A stretch of 50,632 nt of DNA from Coprococcus sp. (GCA_016297495.1 JAEDGN010000010.1:1-50632); one strand, 5' to 3'; shown: positions 23,226-31,588, counted from the stretch's first letter. Numbers and translations: made by a program. The notes: a model not told the origin generated them from the sequence alone.

Positions 23226-23987
23226 TTACAGATTACAGCCATAATCCACGACCAGGGCCTGGCCTGTAACAGCCTTTGAAAGATCGCTGGCGAAGAACAG
23301 CACAGCGTTGGCCTGATCAACAGCTTCTGCCTTCGGTACACTTCTGCAGATATGCTCATTACAGATCTTCATGAATTCCTGATCAAATGTGGCAAGTTCA
23401 TCTTTTGACAATAACGGTGTGATGGTCGGTCCAGGACACACAGCGTTACAGCGGATACCTTTTCCCGCGAACTGAATGGCTACATTTTTAGTCATGGCAA
23501 CAACAGCTGCTTTAGCTGCGCTGTAAGCAATACCTGCATTGGCAAATACACCGCCGATGGATGAAATATTCACAATAGAGCCTTCCCCCTGTTTTTCCAT
23601 ATAAACGAGAGCTGCCCTTGTCATGTAAAATACAGAATCCTGGTTGACAGCAACAATCTGTCTCCACCACTCATCACTGCAGCGGGTGATAGCCATCTGC
23701 TTATCACCAATACCCGCATTATTGATCAGTACATCGATGCGTCCATATTTTGCGATTGTCTCTTCTACAACACGATCACAGTCTTCCCGCACACTGACAT
23801 CTGCACTGACTGAAAAAGCTTCTCCTCCATTTTCGATGATTCTCTGTTCAACTGCCTTCAGCTTTTCGGCTCTTCTTGCCGCCAGAACAACCTTTGCACC
23901 TTCTGCTGCCAGCACCTCTGCTGTCTTCTCACCAATACCTGAGCTGGCGCCTGTAACAACTACAACCTTCTGATCCAGTAATCCCAT
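23226..23987 (-). CDS. Short-chain dehydrogenase/reductase
   Basis: 253-aa NAD(P)-dependent oxidoreductase of the classical SDR family. Cofactor motif TGASSGIG (about residues 12-19), NNAG motif INNAGIGD, catalytic Ser in VNISSIGG and Tyr-x3-Lys in AYSAAKAA. C-terminal VTGQALVVDYG is the usual final strand. R-R in LAARRAEKL after strand 2 suggests NADP(H). The substrate cannot be told. The ATG at 23987 has AAGGAGGA about 8 nt upstream, whereas the frame open to 24071 adds a non-family extension. It lies 121 nt downstream of a LysR regulator on the same strand, which may control it. Confidence 0.9.
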   Translation of the reverse strand: MGLLDQKVVVVTGASSGIGEKTAEVLAAEGAKVVLAARRAEKLKAVEQRIIENGGEAFSVSADVSVREDCDRVVEETIAKYGRIDVLINNAGIGDKQMAITRCSDEWWRQIVAVNQDSVFYMTRAALVYMEKQGEGSIVNISSIGGVFANAGIAYSAAKAAVVAMTKNVAIQFAGKGIRCNAVCPGPTITPLLSKDELATFDQEFMKICNEHICRSVPKAEAVDQANAVLFFASDLSKAVTGQALVVDYGCNL

Positions 23988-24108
23988 AAAAATGTCCTCC
24001 TTATAATAATAAACCTGTTTTTTCATCTGTAAAAAGTCTATCATTATAAAAAGGACATGTAAAATACCCATTCATTCATTTGAAATATATCAAAAAAAGT
24101 ATGACATT

Positions 24109-24999
24109 TTAATCTTCTTTCTGAAGCGTCTCACACAGCACATCGACGAACAGTGACAATTCTGCTGAGCCAAAATGTTTATTCCATGCTATACAGATAG
24201 GCATCTTCTGATCCAGCACAAGACATCCAAGGCTTCTGTCACTGACACCTCTCGACCAGATATCCGATATGGCAAATCCTTTATTCAGACTGACATCCAG
24301 CAAAATCGAATCAATATTATGATACTCTCTTGTCTCCGGCACGATCCCTTTTTCGTGAAGGAATCCCAGCTGATAGGATTTCGGTTTCGAAATATCCTCC
24401 TGCTGAAGCAGCAGCAGTCTGTCCTGTCTGAAATCCTGAATGGTATAGCTTACACCATTTTCAGGAGGGAGATGTCTTTTTGAATACAAAATCACATTCT
24501 TCAATGGCGGAAGATCCGTGTAAGCCATATTGTCCATCGGTGCGATGAGCCCTTTAGGACATATGCAGCCATCAATCTGATGATTGCGGAGCAGTGTCAG
24601 AAGGGAACGGTAACTATAGGAAGCGAACTCCATATTCAGTCGAATGTCTTTTTCCTCCAGCTTTTCATTCACTTTTTCAACCACAGGCCGCAGATCCCAT
24701 CCTTCCGGTATTCCTATACACAAATTTTTCTCATAATCAACGGCATGTCCTCGGGCTTCCATGGACAGCACACTTAGTTTCTGCTGCATCTCCAAAAATG
24801 CATCGTAATATTTCCTGCCCATATAAGAAAGCTCAGCCCCTGTTCTGGATCTGTTAAAAAGAGACACGCCCAGCTCTTCTTCAAGTTTCGCAATCTGTCT
24901 GCTCAGAGACGGCTGAGAGGTATATAACACCTGTGCCGCCTTCGTAAAACTGCTCTGCCTGACAACTTCAAGAAAATACTCTATCTGCTGTGAATTCAT
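24109..24999 (-). CDS. LysR-family transcriptional regulator
   Basis: 296 aa, typical length. N-terminal winged HTH: QIEYFLEVVRQSSFTKAAQV, then QPSLSRQIAKLEEELGVSLF as the recognition part. The C-terminal periplasmic-binding-like effector domain begins near residue 90 (NLCIGIPEGWDLRPVVEKVN). LysR proteins usually control a neighbouring gene; the candidate is the SDR gene downstream. It starts 6 nt after the stop of the 172-aa gene, so it probably shares its transcript. Confidence 0.92.
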   Translation of the reverse strand: MNSQQIEYFLEVVRQSSFTKAAQVLYTSQPSLSRQIAKLEEELGVSLFNRSRTGAELSYMGRKYYDAFLEMQQKLSVLSMEARGHAVDYEKNLCIGIPEGWDLRPVVEKVNEKLEEKDIRLNMEFASYSYRSLLTLLRNHQIDGCICPKGLIAPMDNMAYTDLPPLKNVILYSKRHLPPENGVSYTIQDFRQDRLLLLQQEDISKPKSYQLGFLHEKGIVPETREYHNIDSILLDVSLNKGFAISDIWSRGVSDRSLGCLVLDQKMPICIAWNKHFGSAELSLFVDVLCETLQKED

Positions 25000-25005
25000 A
25001 ACTGT

Positions 25006-25524
25006 CTACACCAGCTTTTCCAGCCGTTCCACCGTATAAGACGGTTCAAAATCATCGGTATCGCTGCAGATCACACCACCAATGGCATTCATCACATTTT
25101 TCATGACCTTCCGCACATCATCGATATCTCCCGTGTCATAGCTGATCTGATATTTTGTCTTAATCCCCTGTTCCTCAAACCAGGCAAGATCAGCAGGATC
25201 AATAAAACACTCTGCAGCATCCTGAAAGATCAGAGAATCATAGTTCATAACCACTTCCATCAGATTCAGTTCAGGCCAGATATCTGCCTTCTCGAACCAT
25301 TCTTCTCCCACAGCCGCCTGGAGCCTTCTGGCATCCACTTCTTCCTTCAAAAAATAATAGTATTCCACGATCTTTCTGACCGGTTTCCTGTTCATAACTG
25401 CCGTTATATCCTTTAAAGGCTTCTTCCCTGACGGTTTCTTTTTTAAACCGTTCTGTTTGATTTTCTGTTTTTTCACTACCGCATTCCCCCGGCTGTCCAC
25501 ATCTGCTACTTTATCCGTCTTCAT
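25006..25524 (-). CDS. Uncharacterised 172-aa protein
   Basis: Not recognised. The first 45 or so residues are strongly basic and low in hydrophobics (KKQKIKQNGLKKKPSGKKPL), probably disordered or nucleic-acid binding. The remainder is an acidic alpha/beta domain with many aromatics (EYYYFLKEEVDARRL, GEEWFEKADIWPELNLMEVV, IDPADLAWFEEQGIKTKYQI). No membrane segment and no cysteine cluster; one Cys occurs in AECFID and one in VICSDTDD. It lies between the Nudix gene and the LysR gene on the same strand with a 6-nt gap to the latter, suggesting cotranscription. A GC-rich 9-bp inverted repeat (25557-25598) lies in the gap to the Nudix gene. Confidence 0.75.
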   Translation of the reverse strand: MKTDKVADVDSRGNAVVKKQKIKQNGLKKKPSGKKPLKDITAVMNRKPVRKIVEYYYFLKEEVDARRLQAAVGEEWFEKADIWPELNLMEVVMNYDSLIFQDAAECFIDPADLAWFEEQGIKTKYQISYDTGDIDDVRKVMKNVMNAIGGVICSDTDDFEPSYTVERLEKLV

Positions 25525-25556
25525 CCTTCTATGCCTCTTTTCCTTCTATACCATCA

Positions 25557-25598
25557 CCGGCTGCACCTGCCTGCTGCCGATCCAAGCCCTGCAGCCGG
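25557..25598 (-). repeat. Inverted repeat between Nudix and 172-aa genes
   Basis: CCGGCTGCA / TGCAGCCGG, 9 bp, around a 24-nt centre. No U-run follows on either strand, so it is not a clear terminator; it begins just after the Nudix stop codon. Confidence 0.45.
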
Positions 25599-25600
25599 CT

Positions 25601-26215
25601 TCAAAGTACCGTTCCGGCTTCACTGCGCAGAGTTTTTACAATCCCATGCATAATATAAGCTGTCATCCCCCATATGACCCTGTCCTCATAGTAATAAAAA
25701 TAAACATTCTTATGTCCGTCACGCCAGTGATACTGTCTTCCTCCCGGTACTTTATCATAAGGGAAATCCTCCGGTGTTATAAGCTTTACTGTATTCACAT
25801 AGATCTCCGGCTCCGTTTCCATAAAAAATGCCAGCGGCACAGTGAATACTTCAGCCACCTCAGCTTCCGAAAAAGTCATCTGATAATCTGTCAGCTCGCA
25901 TAAAAAAACTGATACCTCATTATCATAGGCCGTCAAGAGAGTATCCATCTGTGCAATAACATGAATCTGTTCTCTGTTGACTTTCAGCTCCTCCATCGTC
26001 TCCCTGACCGCATTATCCTCAGCCGCCTCTTCACCATCTCTGGCACCGCCGGGCAGACATATTTCTCCCGGCTGACGTTTCAGTCCGCCGGCCCGTTTTT
26101 CAAAGACAATATGTGGTTCTCCATCCACCTGAATGATTGCTGCCATCACCGCAAATTGTCGATAACTGTCCGCATCTATGGATTTGGGAACTCTGCCTTT
26201 CAGATATTCAAACAT
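25601..26215 (-). CDS. Nudix hydrolase, CoA-pyrophosphatase-like
   Basis: 204 aa. The segment FEKRAGGLKRQPGEICLPGG resembles the NUDT7/NudL signature that precedes the Nudix box in CoA diphosphatases. The box itself is GARDGEEAAEDNAVRETMEE, keeping the metal-binding E and REXXEE residues but having K where the consensus has the last glycine. The family cleaves CoA to phosphopantetheine and 3',5'-ADP; the substrate is inferred. It sits downstream of the corrinoid adenosyltransferase on the same strand with a 31-nt gap. Confidence 0.85.
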   Translation of the reverse strand: MFEYLKGRVPKSIDADSYRQFAVMAAIIQVDGEPHIVFEKRAGGLKRQPGEICLPGGARDGEEAAEDNAVRETMEELKVNREQIHVIAQMDTLLTAYDNEVSVFLCELTDYQMTFSEAEVAEVFTVPLAFFMETEPEIYVNTVKLITPEDFPYDKVPGGRQYHWRDGHKNVYFYYYEDRVIWGMTAYIMHGIVKTLRSEAGTVL

Positions 26216-26246
26216 TCTCTCTATCCTTCATATTCAAAAACTGATC

Positions 26247-26762
26247 TTAAAATTCAATACCTTTTCTGGCCTTTATGCCTTTATCAAAAGGATGCCGTAT
26301 CTTTCTCATCTCTGTAATGTAATCGGCCCAGGCAAGCATGGATTCACTTGGATTCCGTCCTGTCATCACAATCTCCATATCATCCGGCATCTGCTCCAGG
26401 CAATCCATCAGATACGCTTCATCCACCAGCCCCGCCGCACAGGCCCCTATGATCTCATCCAACACCAGCATGGCAAAATTCCCCTGCAGAACGACTCGCG
26501 TAATATCCCATAAATACCGTTCATAAACGGCAGCCGCATCCGCCTTCTCATCCTCCCTCATATTCCAGGTAAATCCGAATTCTGCCGGGCATATAAGAAG
26601 CTGCATATTCTCCATATCATGCATTGCCTCCAGTTCACCGGATGTTGCCGGTTTCAGGAACTGTGAAAAAAGAACCTTTTTACCTGTTCCTGCACATCGT
26701 ACTGCCAGCCCGACAGCTGCTGTTGTCTTTCCCTTGCCTTCTCCCAAATAAATATGCTTCAT
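26247..26762 (-). CDS. cobO: Corrinoid (cob(I)alamin) adenosyltransferase, CobA/BtuR type
   Basis: Transfers the adenosyl group of ATP to cob(I)alamin or cob(I)yrinic acid diamide to make coenzyme B12. 171 aa. P-loop GEGKGKTTAAVGLAVR (about 7-22), LVLDEI as Walker B-like, and the C-terminal TGRNPSESMLAWADYITEM fit the CobA/CobO/BtuR family. ATG 26762 is chosen because GGAG lies about 11 nt upstream; GTG 26768 is too close. It nearly overlaps the end of nrdG, so it belongs to the nrd transcript. No other cobalamin genes are visible, so a salvage role is likely. Confidence 0.9.
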   Translation of the reverse strand: MKHIYLGEGKGKTTAAVGLAVRCAGTGKKVLFSQFLKPATSGELEAMHDMENMQLLICPAEFGFTWNMREDEKADAAAVYERYLWDITRVVLQGNFAMLVLDEIIGACAAGLVDEAYLMDCLEQMPDDMEIVMTGRNPSESMLAWADYITEMRKIRHPFDKGIKARKGIEF

Positions 26763-26764
26763 AA

Positions 26765-27301
26765 TCACTCATGCTCCTGCCATATTATAACTTTATTCAT
26801 ATCATCCGCTTCTCTCATGGCGGCCAGATGAATCAGACGCTGATTCGTACTGCCGCGGTACAACAAATTCAAATCCCTCTGCGCAATGATGAACGGACCA
26901 TCCACCAGTACATCGACCACATTTAACAAAGACGCCACATCCGGCTCATTTTTTGCCCTTTCCTGCAGTTGTTCATAAGTATATCCGCTGTAACACATGA
27001 TGTTAAGTCCTGCCTTTTTGATCTGTTCTCCAAGGGCAGCCAGCGGCCCCGGTTGACAGAATGGTTCCCCGCCGGAATACGTTACACCATACAACAGCGG
27101 ATTCTCCCGGATATCATTCATCAGCGATACAAGTGTCCGCAGCTCCTTCTCTTCAAAGCTGTGCGTCTGAGGATTGTGGCATTCCGGGCAATGATGGGGA
27201 CAGCCCTGAACAAATATAGTATACCGCAATCCGGGCCCATCCACAATAGAATCATCCACAATTCCACTGACATTCAGAATCATCGATTCCCAGTTTTTCA
27301 T
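26765..27301 (-). CDS. nrdG: Anaerobic ribonucleotide reductase activase
   Basis: Radical-SAM enzyme that places the glycyl radical on class III ribonucleotide reductase. 178 aa. The [4Fe-4S]-binding motif is CPHHCPEC (C-x3-C-x2-C) in FVQGCPHHCPECHNPQTH; SAM-binding GGEPF is in GVTYSGGEPFCQPGP. The target would be the glycine in the small protein encoded at 27401-27577, not in the main NrdD chain. It lies 99 nt downstream of that gene, separated by a hairpin. Confidence 0.96.
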   Translation of the reverse strand: MKNWESMILNVSGIVDDSIVDGPGLRYTIFVQGCPHHCPECHNPQTHSFEEKELRTLVSLMNDIRENPLLYGVTYSGGEPFCQPGPLAALGEQIKKAGLNIMCYSGYTYEQLQERAKNEPDVASLLNVVDVLVDGPFIIAQRDLNLLYRGSTNQRLIHLAAMREADDMNKVIIWQEHE

Positions 27302-27326
27302 TTAAATCTACCTTTCCTGCAAACAA

Positions 27327-27377
27327 ATCGGCTGCACAAAATACTGAAGAAAGCCCTCAGATTTTACTGCAGCCGAT
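27327..27377 (-). repeat. Hairpin between the glycyl-radical gene and nrdG
   Basis: ATCGGCTGCA pairs with TGCAGCCGAT (10 bp, perfect); inside the loop CTGA / TCAG can pair further. On the minus strand it is followed by TTGTTTGC, so termination would be weak. It may set the ratio of nrdG to reductase transcripts. Confidence 0.5.
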
Positions 27378-27400
27378 CATACACATCATTGTAATCTTAT

Positions 27401-27577
27401 CTAGTTCATACCATGCTTCACACGATCATGCTCTTCCGCACGTTTTGCATCGTTAAACCTGTCTGTTGTTCCAACAAGATATCCGGTAATTCTTCGGATT
27501 CTCTCGAATTTGACTCCCTCACCTACAACAGCTTCATTCACAGCTGCATCCGCATTCCTGATTTCTTCTCCAATCAT
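27401..27577 (-). CDS. Separate glycyl-radical domain protein of class III RNR, 58 aa
   Basis: 58-aa protein starting MIGEEIRNADAAVNEAVVGE. Residues 24-36 read FERIRRITGYLVG, the RxxGY context of the radical-bearing glycine of NrdD (G32), followed by FNDAKRAEEHDRVKH, which corresponds to the end of ordinary NrdD chains. In typical class III reductases this segment is the C-terminus of NrdD itself, just after the zinc site. Here it is a separate gene in the +1 frame relative to nrdD, overlapping its last 44 nt. Its own GGGAGG stands 8 nt before the ATG at 27577. It is expected to dock on NrdD and be activated by NrdG, much as YfiD/GrcA supplies a spare glycyl domain to pyruvate formate-lyase. 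Confidence 0.85.
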   Translation of the reverse strand: MIGEEIRNADAAVNEAVVGEGVKFERIRRITGYLVGTTDRFNDAKRAEEHDRVKHGMN

Positions 27578-29864
27578 GTTCAATACCTCCCGCTAAAATT
27601 TCTTCATCTGTGTACATAGGTACATTCGGATATTTTTTCCTCAGTTCCTTCAGAAAAGCAAGACTCACAGGCTCGCCCTCCCTGCGTCCGCAGCGCGGAC
27701 AAATATCATCTATAACACCCGTATATCCGCAGATCGGATCCCGATCCACCGGATGATTGACAGAACCATAACCGATGCCCTGCTCCTTCATATAACGGAT
27801 AACGGACTCAAATGCTTTCAGATTCTTACAGGTATCTCCATCCAGTTCCACATAACTGATATGTCCGGCATTGGTAAGTGCATGGTAAGGCGCTTCCAGC
27901 TGAATCTTCTTATAAGCTTTAATCGGATAATATACCGGAACATGGAATGAATTCGTGTAATATTCACGATCCGTAACACCTTCGATGCTGCCATATTTCT
28001 TGCGGTCGATCCGGACAAATCTTCCGCTCAGCCCCTCGGCAGGCGTTGCCAGCAGAGTAAAATTAAGTCCTGTCTTCTTCGACTCATCATCCATACGCCG
28101 ACGCATATGTCCGATAATCTCAAGTCCCAGCTTCTGTGCCTCCTCGGATTCACCATGATGCACACCAATAAGTGCTTTCAAAGTCTCAGCCAATCCTATG
28201 AAGCCAACACTGAGTGTTCCATGCTTCAGCACCTCAGCCACACTGTCATCCATATCCAGATGTTCTGAATCGATCCAGATACCCTGTCCCATAAGGAACG
28301 GATAATTTCTCACCTTCTTGGAACACTGGATCCGGAAGCGGTGAAGCAGCTGGCGGATAACCAGATCGATCATATTGTCCAGTGATTCATAGAACTTCTC
28401 AATATCACCATGAGCCTCAATCGCCAGTCTCGGAAGATTGATGGAAGTAAAACTCAGATTGCCTCTGCCGCAGGTCACTTCCTTGGAAGGATCATGCACA
28501 TTGCCCATAACACGGGTTCGGCATCCCATATAGGCAATCTCCGTATTGTAATCACCCGGGCGATAATACTGAAGATTAAACGGCGCATCTATAAAGCTGA
28601 AGTTTGGGAACAGACGCTGCGCAGATGTTTTGAGTGCCAGCTGAAACAGGTCATAATTCGGATCTCCCGGATTGAAATTAATTCCTTCCTTCACCTTGAA
28701 GATCTGTACAGGGAAAATAGGTGTCTCACCACCACCGAGGCCATCTTCCGTTGCCGTCAGCAGATTCCTTATAACCATCCTTGCCTCCTCAGAAGTATCT
28801 GTTCCGTAATTAATGGAACTGAATGGTACCTGAGCACCCGCACGTGAATTCATGGTATTCAGGTTATGAACAAAAGCTTCCATAGCCTGATGCGTCTGCT
28901 TCTCCGTACTCTTCAAAGCTTCCTGAACCGCAAAACGATGAGCCTTCAGCAGCTCTGCCTCCGACACATTCTGTATATCCAAGGCTGTCAGCGCGTCACC
29001 GTAAGCATCCATATTGGCAATACGGAGCTCTGTACGGATCTCCTCCCGCGCCCTGCTCACAATAACCTGAGCCTCTTCTTCCGTAAGTCCTGCTTCCAGC
29101 CTCAGACTGGCTGCCAGCCATGTAAAATATTCTTTCCTGTAAGTCTTCTTAACACCATCTGCCATGGCGTAATCAAAATTCGGTACACTCTGACCGCCAT
29201 GCATCTCGTTCTGATTGGCCTGAATCGTAATACAGGCGAGTGCCGCATAACTGTTAATGGACTGAGGCTCTCTCAAATGTCCGTGACCGGTTGAAAAACC
29301 ATTCTTAAACAGCTTAATCAGATCGATCTGACAGCATGTCTCCGTCAGCATATAAAAATCCTTGTCATGAATATGTATATCACCATTAATATGGGCCGCT
29401 GCAATATCCTTCGGCAGTACATAATTATCAACAAAATATTTTGCACCCTCGGAACCATACTTCAGCATGGTACCCATTGCTGTGTCCCCGTCAATATTGG
29501 CATTCTCACGCTTAATATCTTCATCCATAGCACTGGAATAGGTCAGCTTGGAATAAATATCCATAAGATCAGATTCTGTCTGACGTATCTTGGTATGCTC
29601 GGCACGATACAAAATATATGCCTTTGCAGTCTTGGCATACCCAAAGCGAATCAATGTCTCCTCCACAATATCCTGTACATGCTCAACGGTAGCCACATCA
29701 TGCGGATCCAGCCTCAGGCACACTTTCTGTGTCAGATAGGACAGATCCGCCGGATCCATCTCTTCATCCTCAACAGCCTTATTGGCAAGACTAATGGCAT
29801 TCAGAATCTTCATGGAATCAAAATCCACCATTGCTCCGTTTCTTTTCTGAATCTTATCTATCAT
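27534..29864 (-). CDS. nrdD: Anaerobic ribonucleoside-triphosphate reductase, main chain without the glycyl-radical motif
   Basis: Reduces ribonucleoside triphosphates under anaerobic conditions. 776 aa: ATP-cone (about 1-95), glycyl-radical-enzyme barrel with C448 in YMGCRTRV and C465 in VTCGRGNLSFTSINLPR, the expected active-site cysteines, then a C-terminal zinc-type segment ICGYTGVIDDICPRCG (C712, C722, C725). After this the chain runs 50 more residues to a cysteine-rich tail ECGCSCE and stops, with no RxxGY motif. The motif is encoded by the overlapping gene at 27401-27577. GGGGGA lies 7-8 nt before the ATG. A consensus promoter with possible NrdR boxes is upstream. Confidence 0.95.
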   Translation of the reverse strand: MIDKIQKRNGAMVDFDSMKILNAISLANKAVEDEEMDPADLSYLTQKVCLRLDPHDVATVEHVQDIVEETLIRFGYAKTAKAYILYRAEHTKIRQTESDLMDIYSKLTYSSAMDEDIKRENANIDGDTAMGTMLKYGSEGAKYFVDNYVLPKDIAAAHINGDIHIHDKDFYMLTETCCQIDLIKLFKNGFSTGHGHLREPQSINSYAALACITIQANQNEMHGGQSVPNFDYAMADGVKKTYRKEYFTWLAASLRLEAGLTEEEAQVIVSRAREEIRTELRIANMDAYGDALTALDIQNVSEAELLKAHRFAVQEALKSTEKQTHQAMEAFVHNLNTMNSRAGAQVPFSSINYGTDTSEEARMVIRNLLTATEDGLGGGETPIFPVQIFKVKEGINFNPGDPNYDLFQLALKTSAQRLFPNFSFIDAPFNLQYYRPGDYNTEIAYMGCRTRVMGNVHDPSKEVTCGRGNLSFTSINLPRLAIEAHGDIEKFYESLDNMIDLVIRQLLHRFRIQCSKKVRNYPFLMGQGIWIDSEHLDMDDSVAEVLKHGTLSVGFIGLAETLKALIGVHHGESEEAQKLGLEIIGHMRRRMDDESKKTGLNFTLLATPAEGLSGRFVRIDRKKYGSIEGVTDREYYTNSFHVPVYYPIKAYKKIQLEAPYHALTNAGHISYVELDGDTCKNLKAFESVIRYMKEQGIGYGSVNHPVDRDPICGYTGVIDDICPRCGRREGEPVSLAFLKELRKKYPNVPMYTDEEILAGGIEHDWRRNQECGCSCE

Positions 29865-29922
29865 TCAACAATCCCCCACTATAACTGTTCGCTGCAACGA
29901 CAAATCACAGCGCCGCTTCATC

Positions 29923-29997
29923 CGTGTATATATTGTATGTGTTTCCAGCATTTCATACAACATCTAGTATTATATTGTGTTTCTTCTCTCTTGTCAA
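29923..29997 (-). promoter_or_regulatory. Consensus promoter of nrdD with possible NrdR boxes
   Basis: On the minus strand TTGACA (29997-29992), 17 nt, TATAAT (29974-29969). The -10 lies inside ACACAATATAATACTA (29980-29965); a similar ATACAATATATACACG lies at 29938-29923, 42 bp away. Both resemble half or degenerate NrdR boxes, whose palindromic consensus begins ACAC with an AT-rich centre. The promoter is secure; NrdR control is tentative. Confidence 0.65.
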
Positions 29998-30024
29998 CTA
30001 CTATATAATATTTTCGGCAACATG

Positions 30025-30711
30025 TCAGTAACTTCTGTTACCATTCATCCTTCCTTCGCAGAATGTCAGAACTTCATCCGGTGTATCCGCAATAGCCTGC
30101 GGTGCAAAAGATTCAAGAAGCTTTCGGTCTCTGAAGCCCCAGCTGACCAATATACAATCCAATCCCGAATTGACAGCTGTTGCATAATCCACCTCAGAAT
30201 CTCCCACATAAACAGACTTTTCAGGTTCCGATCCCAATGCTTTCAATGCCGACAGAACCGTATCCGGCGCAGGCTTTTTACGAATACCGGCAGCTTCATT
30301 TTCTCCGATGGATACCGGCAGCAAATCTCCAAAATACAATCGGCTCAAATGGCAGACAGCATCATGAAATTTATTAGATACGATAGCCATCTTATATCCT
30401 TTATCTTTCAGATTCCTCACAAGCTCCGGAATACCGTCATAAGGTCTTGTCTTTTCCTCCGAATGCTTTGAATAATAATTCTTGAACCATTCATATATCT
30501 CCTCAAAATCCGCTGCTTCCCGCCCTTCCGGCACAGATCGTTCCATCAATTTCAAAACACCGTTGCCCACAAACTGCCGGATTTCCTCCAGGGTCCGCTC
30601 CGGTCGTCCAAAAGTCCGCATGGCAGCATTCACACTGTCTGTCAGATCTTCCAGCGTATTCAACAGTGTACCATCCATATCAAATATGACTGTATCATAA
30701 TGTTTATTCAT
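30025..30711 (-). CDS. HAD-superfamily phosphatase, phosphoglycolate-phosphatase-like
   Basis: 228 aa. HAD motif I DTVIFDMDGTLLNTLED with both catalytic aspartates, motif II VSNKFHD, motif III lysine in GIRKKPAPDTV, motif IV VYVGDSEVDYATA. The helical cap between motifs I and II (about 20-85) and overall length fit the Gph/PpaX group. The substrate cannot be fixed: phosphoglycolate, pyrophosphate or other small phosphates are possible. ATG 30711 has GGAGG 5-6 nt upstream; the frame to 30744 is rejected. A TATAAT lies at 30755-30750 without a clear -35. Confidence 0.88.
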   Translation of the reverse strand: MNKHYDTVIFDMDGTLLNTLEDLTDSVNAAMRTFGRPERTLEEIRQFVGNGVLKLMERSVPEGREAADFEEIYEWFKNYYSKHSEEKTRPYDGIPELVRNLKDKGYKMAIVSNKFHDAVCHLSRLYFGDLLPVSIGENEAAGIRKKPAPDTVLSALKALGSEPEKSVYVGDSEVDYATAVNSGLDCILVSWGFRDRKLLESFAPQAIADTPDEVLTFCEGRMNGNRSY

Positions 30712-30971
30712 TTTTACCTCCACTGCACAGGAATTTTTCCGCAAGGCTTATTATACTCTCTTTTTCAAAAATTGCCATATAAAATTATTTGGCATTCCCG
30801 GCAGCCCGAGGAATATTTTCCCACTGCAGGCTGTTAATTTGTCCGAAGAATTTTTTTGTGTGGTAGGACCAGTTAAGGATTTTACACAGATTTTGCAGAT
30901 TTTGCCCCGGTTTATTGGTTATACTTTCCTTTACTGCTCCTCCCTTTCAGACCATTCCACAAATTCCGGAC

Positions 30972-30999
30972 TTGATTTTTACAAAAAAACCGTTATATT
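30972..30999 (+). promoter_or_regulatory. Promoter upstream of the ProX/YbaK gene
   Basis: TTGATT (30972-30977), 16-nt spacer, TATATT (30994-30999), 35 nt before the ATG at 31035. Confidence 0.6.
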
Positions 31000-31034
31000 A
31001 TTAGCCATGAAAAAATGTAAAAGAGGCGATTCAA

Positions 31035-31586
31035 ATGACATGTAAGAAGCATATAGATCTGACGACTTATAACACCCGCCCAACGGATGACCGTCTTGCA
31101 AAAGAAATGAAAGTCTATGATCTTCTTGAAGAACTGAACATTCCCTATACCCGTGTCGATCATGAAGCTATGAACACGATTGAAGAATGCCATAATGTCG
31201 ACACCGTTCTTGGCATTGATATCTGTAAAAATCTTTTTCTTTGCAATACTCAGAAGACAAAATTCTACCTGCTGATGATGCCGGGAAATAAGAAATTTGT
31301 CACACGGGATTTCTGTAAACAGATCAATTCCCCAAGATTATCATTTGCGCCGCCGGAATACATGGAGGCCTACATGGATCTGACACCGGGTTCCGTCAGC
31401 ATACTCGGTCTAATGAATGACCATGAACATCACGTCCAGCTCGTCATGGATCAGGAAGTGGCAGAACATGATCAGATTGGATGTCATCCCTGCATCAACA
31501 CATCCAGCCTTGCTCTGTCAACTCAGGATGTACTGAATAAATTTTTGCCGCATACAGGCCACGACGTCATCTTCGTCAACCTGTAA
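31035..31586 (+). CDS. YbaK/ProX-family aminoacyl-tRNA deacylase
   Basis: 183-aa free-standing editing-domain protein that hydrolyses mischarged tRNA, most likely Ala-tRNA(Pro) or Cys-tRNA(Pro). The N-terminal VYDLLEELNIPYTRVDHEAM, then DICKNLFLCN with the conserved lysine of the family, and GSVSILGLMNDHEHHVQLVM with the GxVSxxG signature are typical of prolyl-tRNA editing (ProX/PrdX) proteins. AGAGGCG lies about 8 nt before the ATG. Monocistronic, followed by a bidirectional terminator. Confidence 0.87.
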   Translation: MTCKKHIDLTTYNTRPTDDRLAKEMKVYDLLEELNIPYTRVDHEAMNTIEECHNVDTVLGIDICKNLFLCNTQKTKFYLLMMPGNKKFVTRDFCKQINSPRLSFAPPEYMEAYMDLTPGSVSILGLMNDHEHHVQLVMDQEVAEHDQIGCHPCINTSSLALSTQDVLNKFLPHTGHDVIFVNL

Positions 31587-31588
31587 AC

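Noticed and set aside
27401..27583. Programmed frameshift joining nrdD to the glycyl-radical frame
   Set aside because: No slippery sequence or stimulatory structure is apparent before the nrdD stop, while the small frame has its own RBS and ATG. Not fully excluded.
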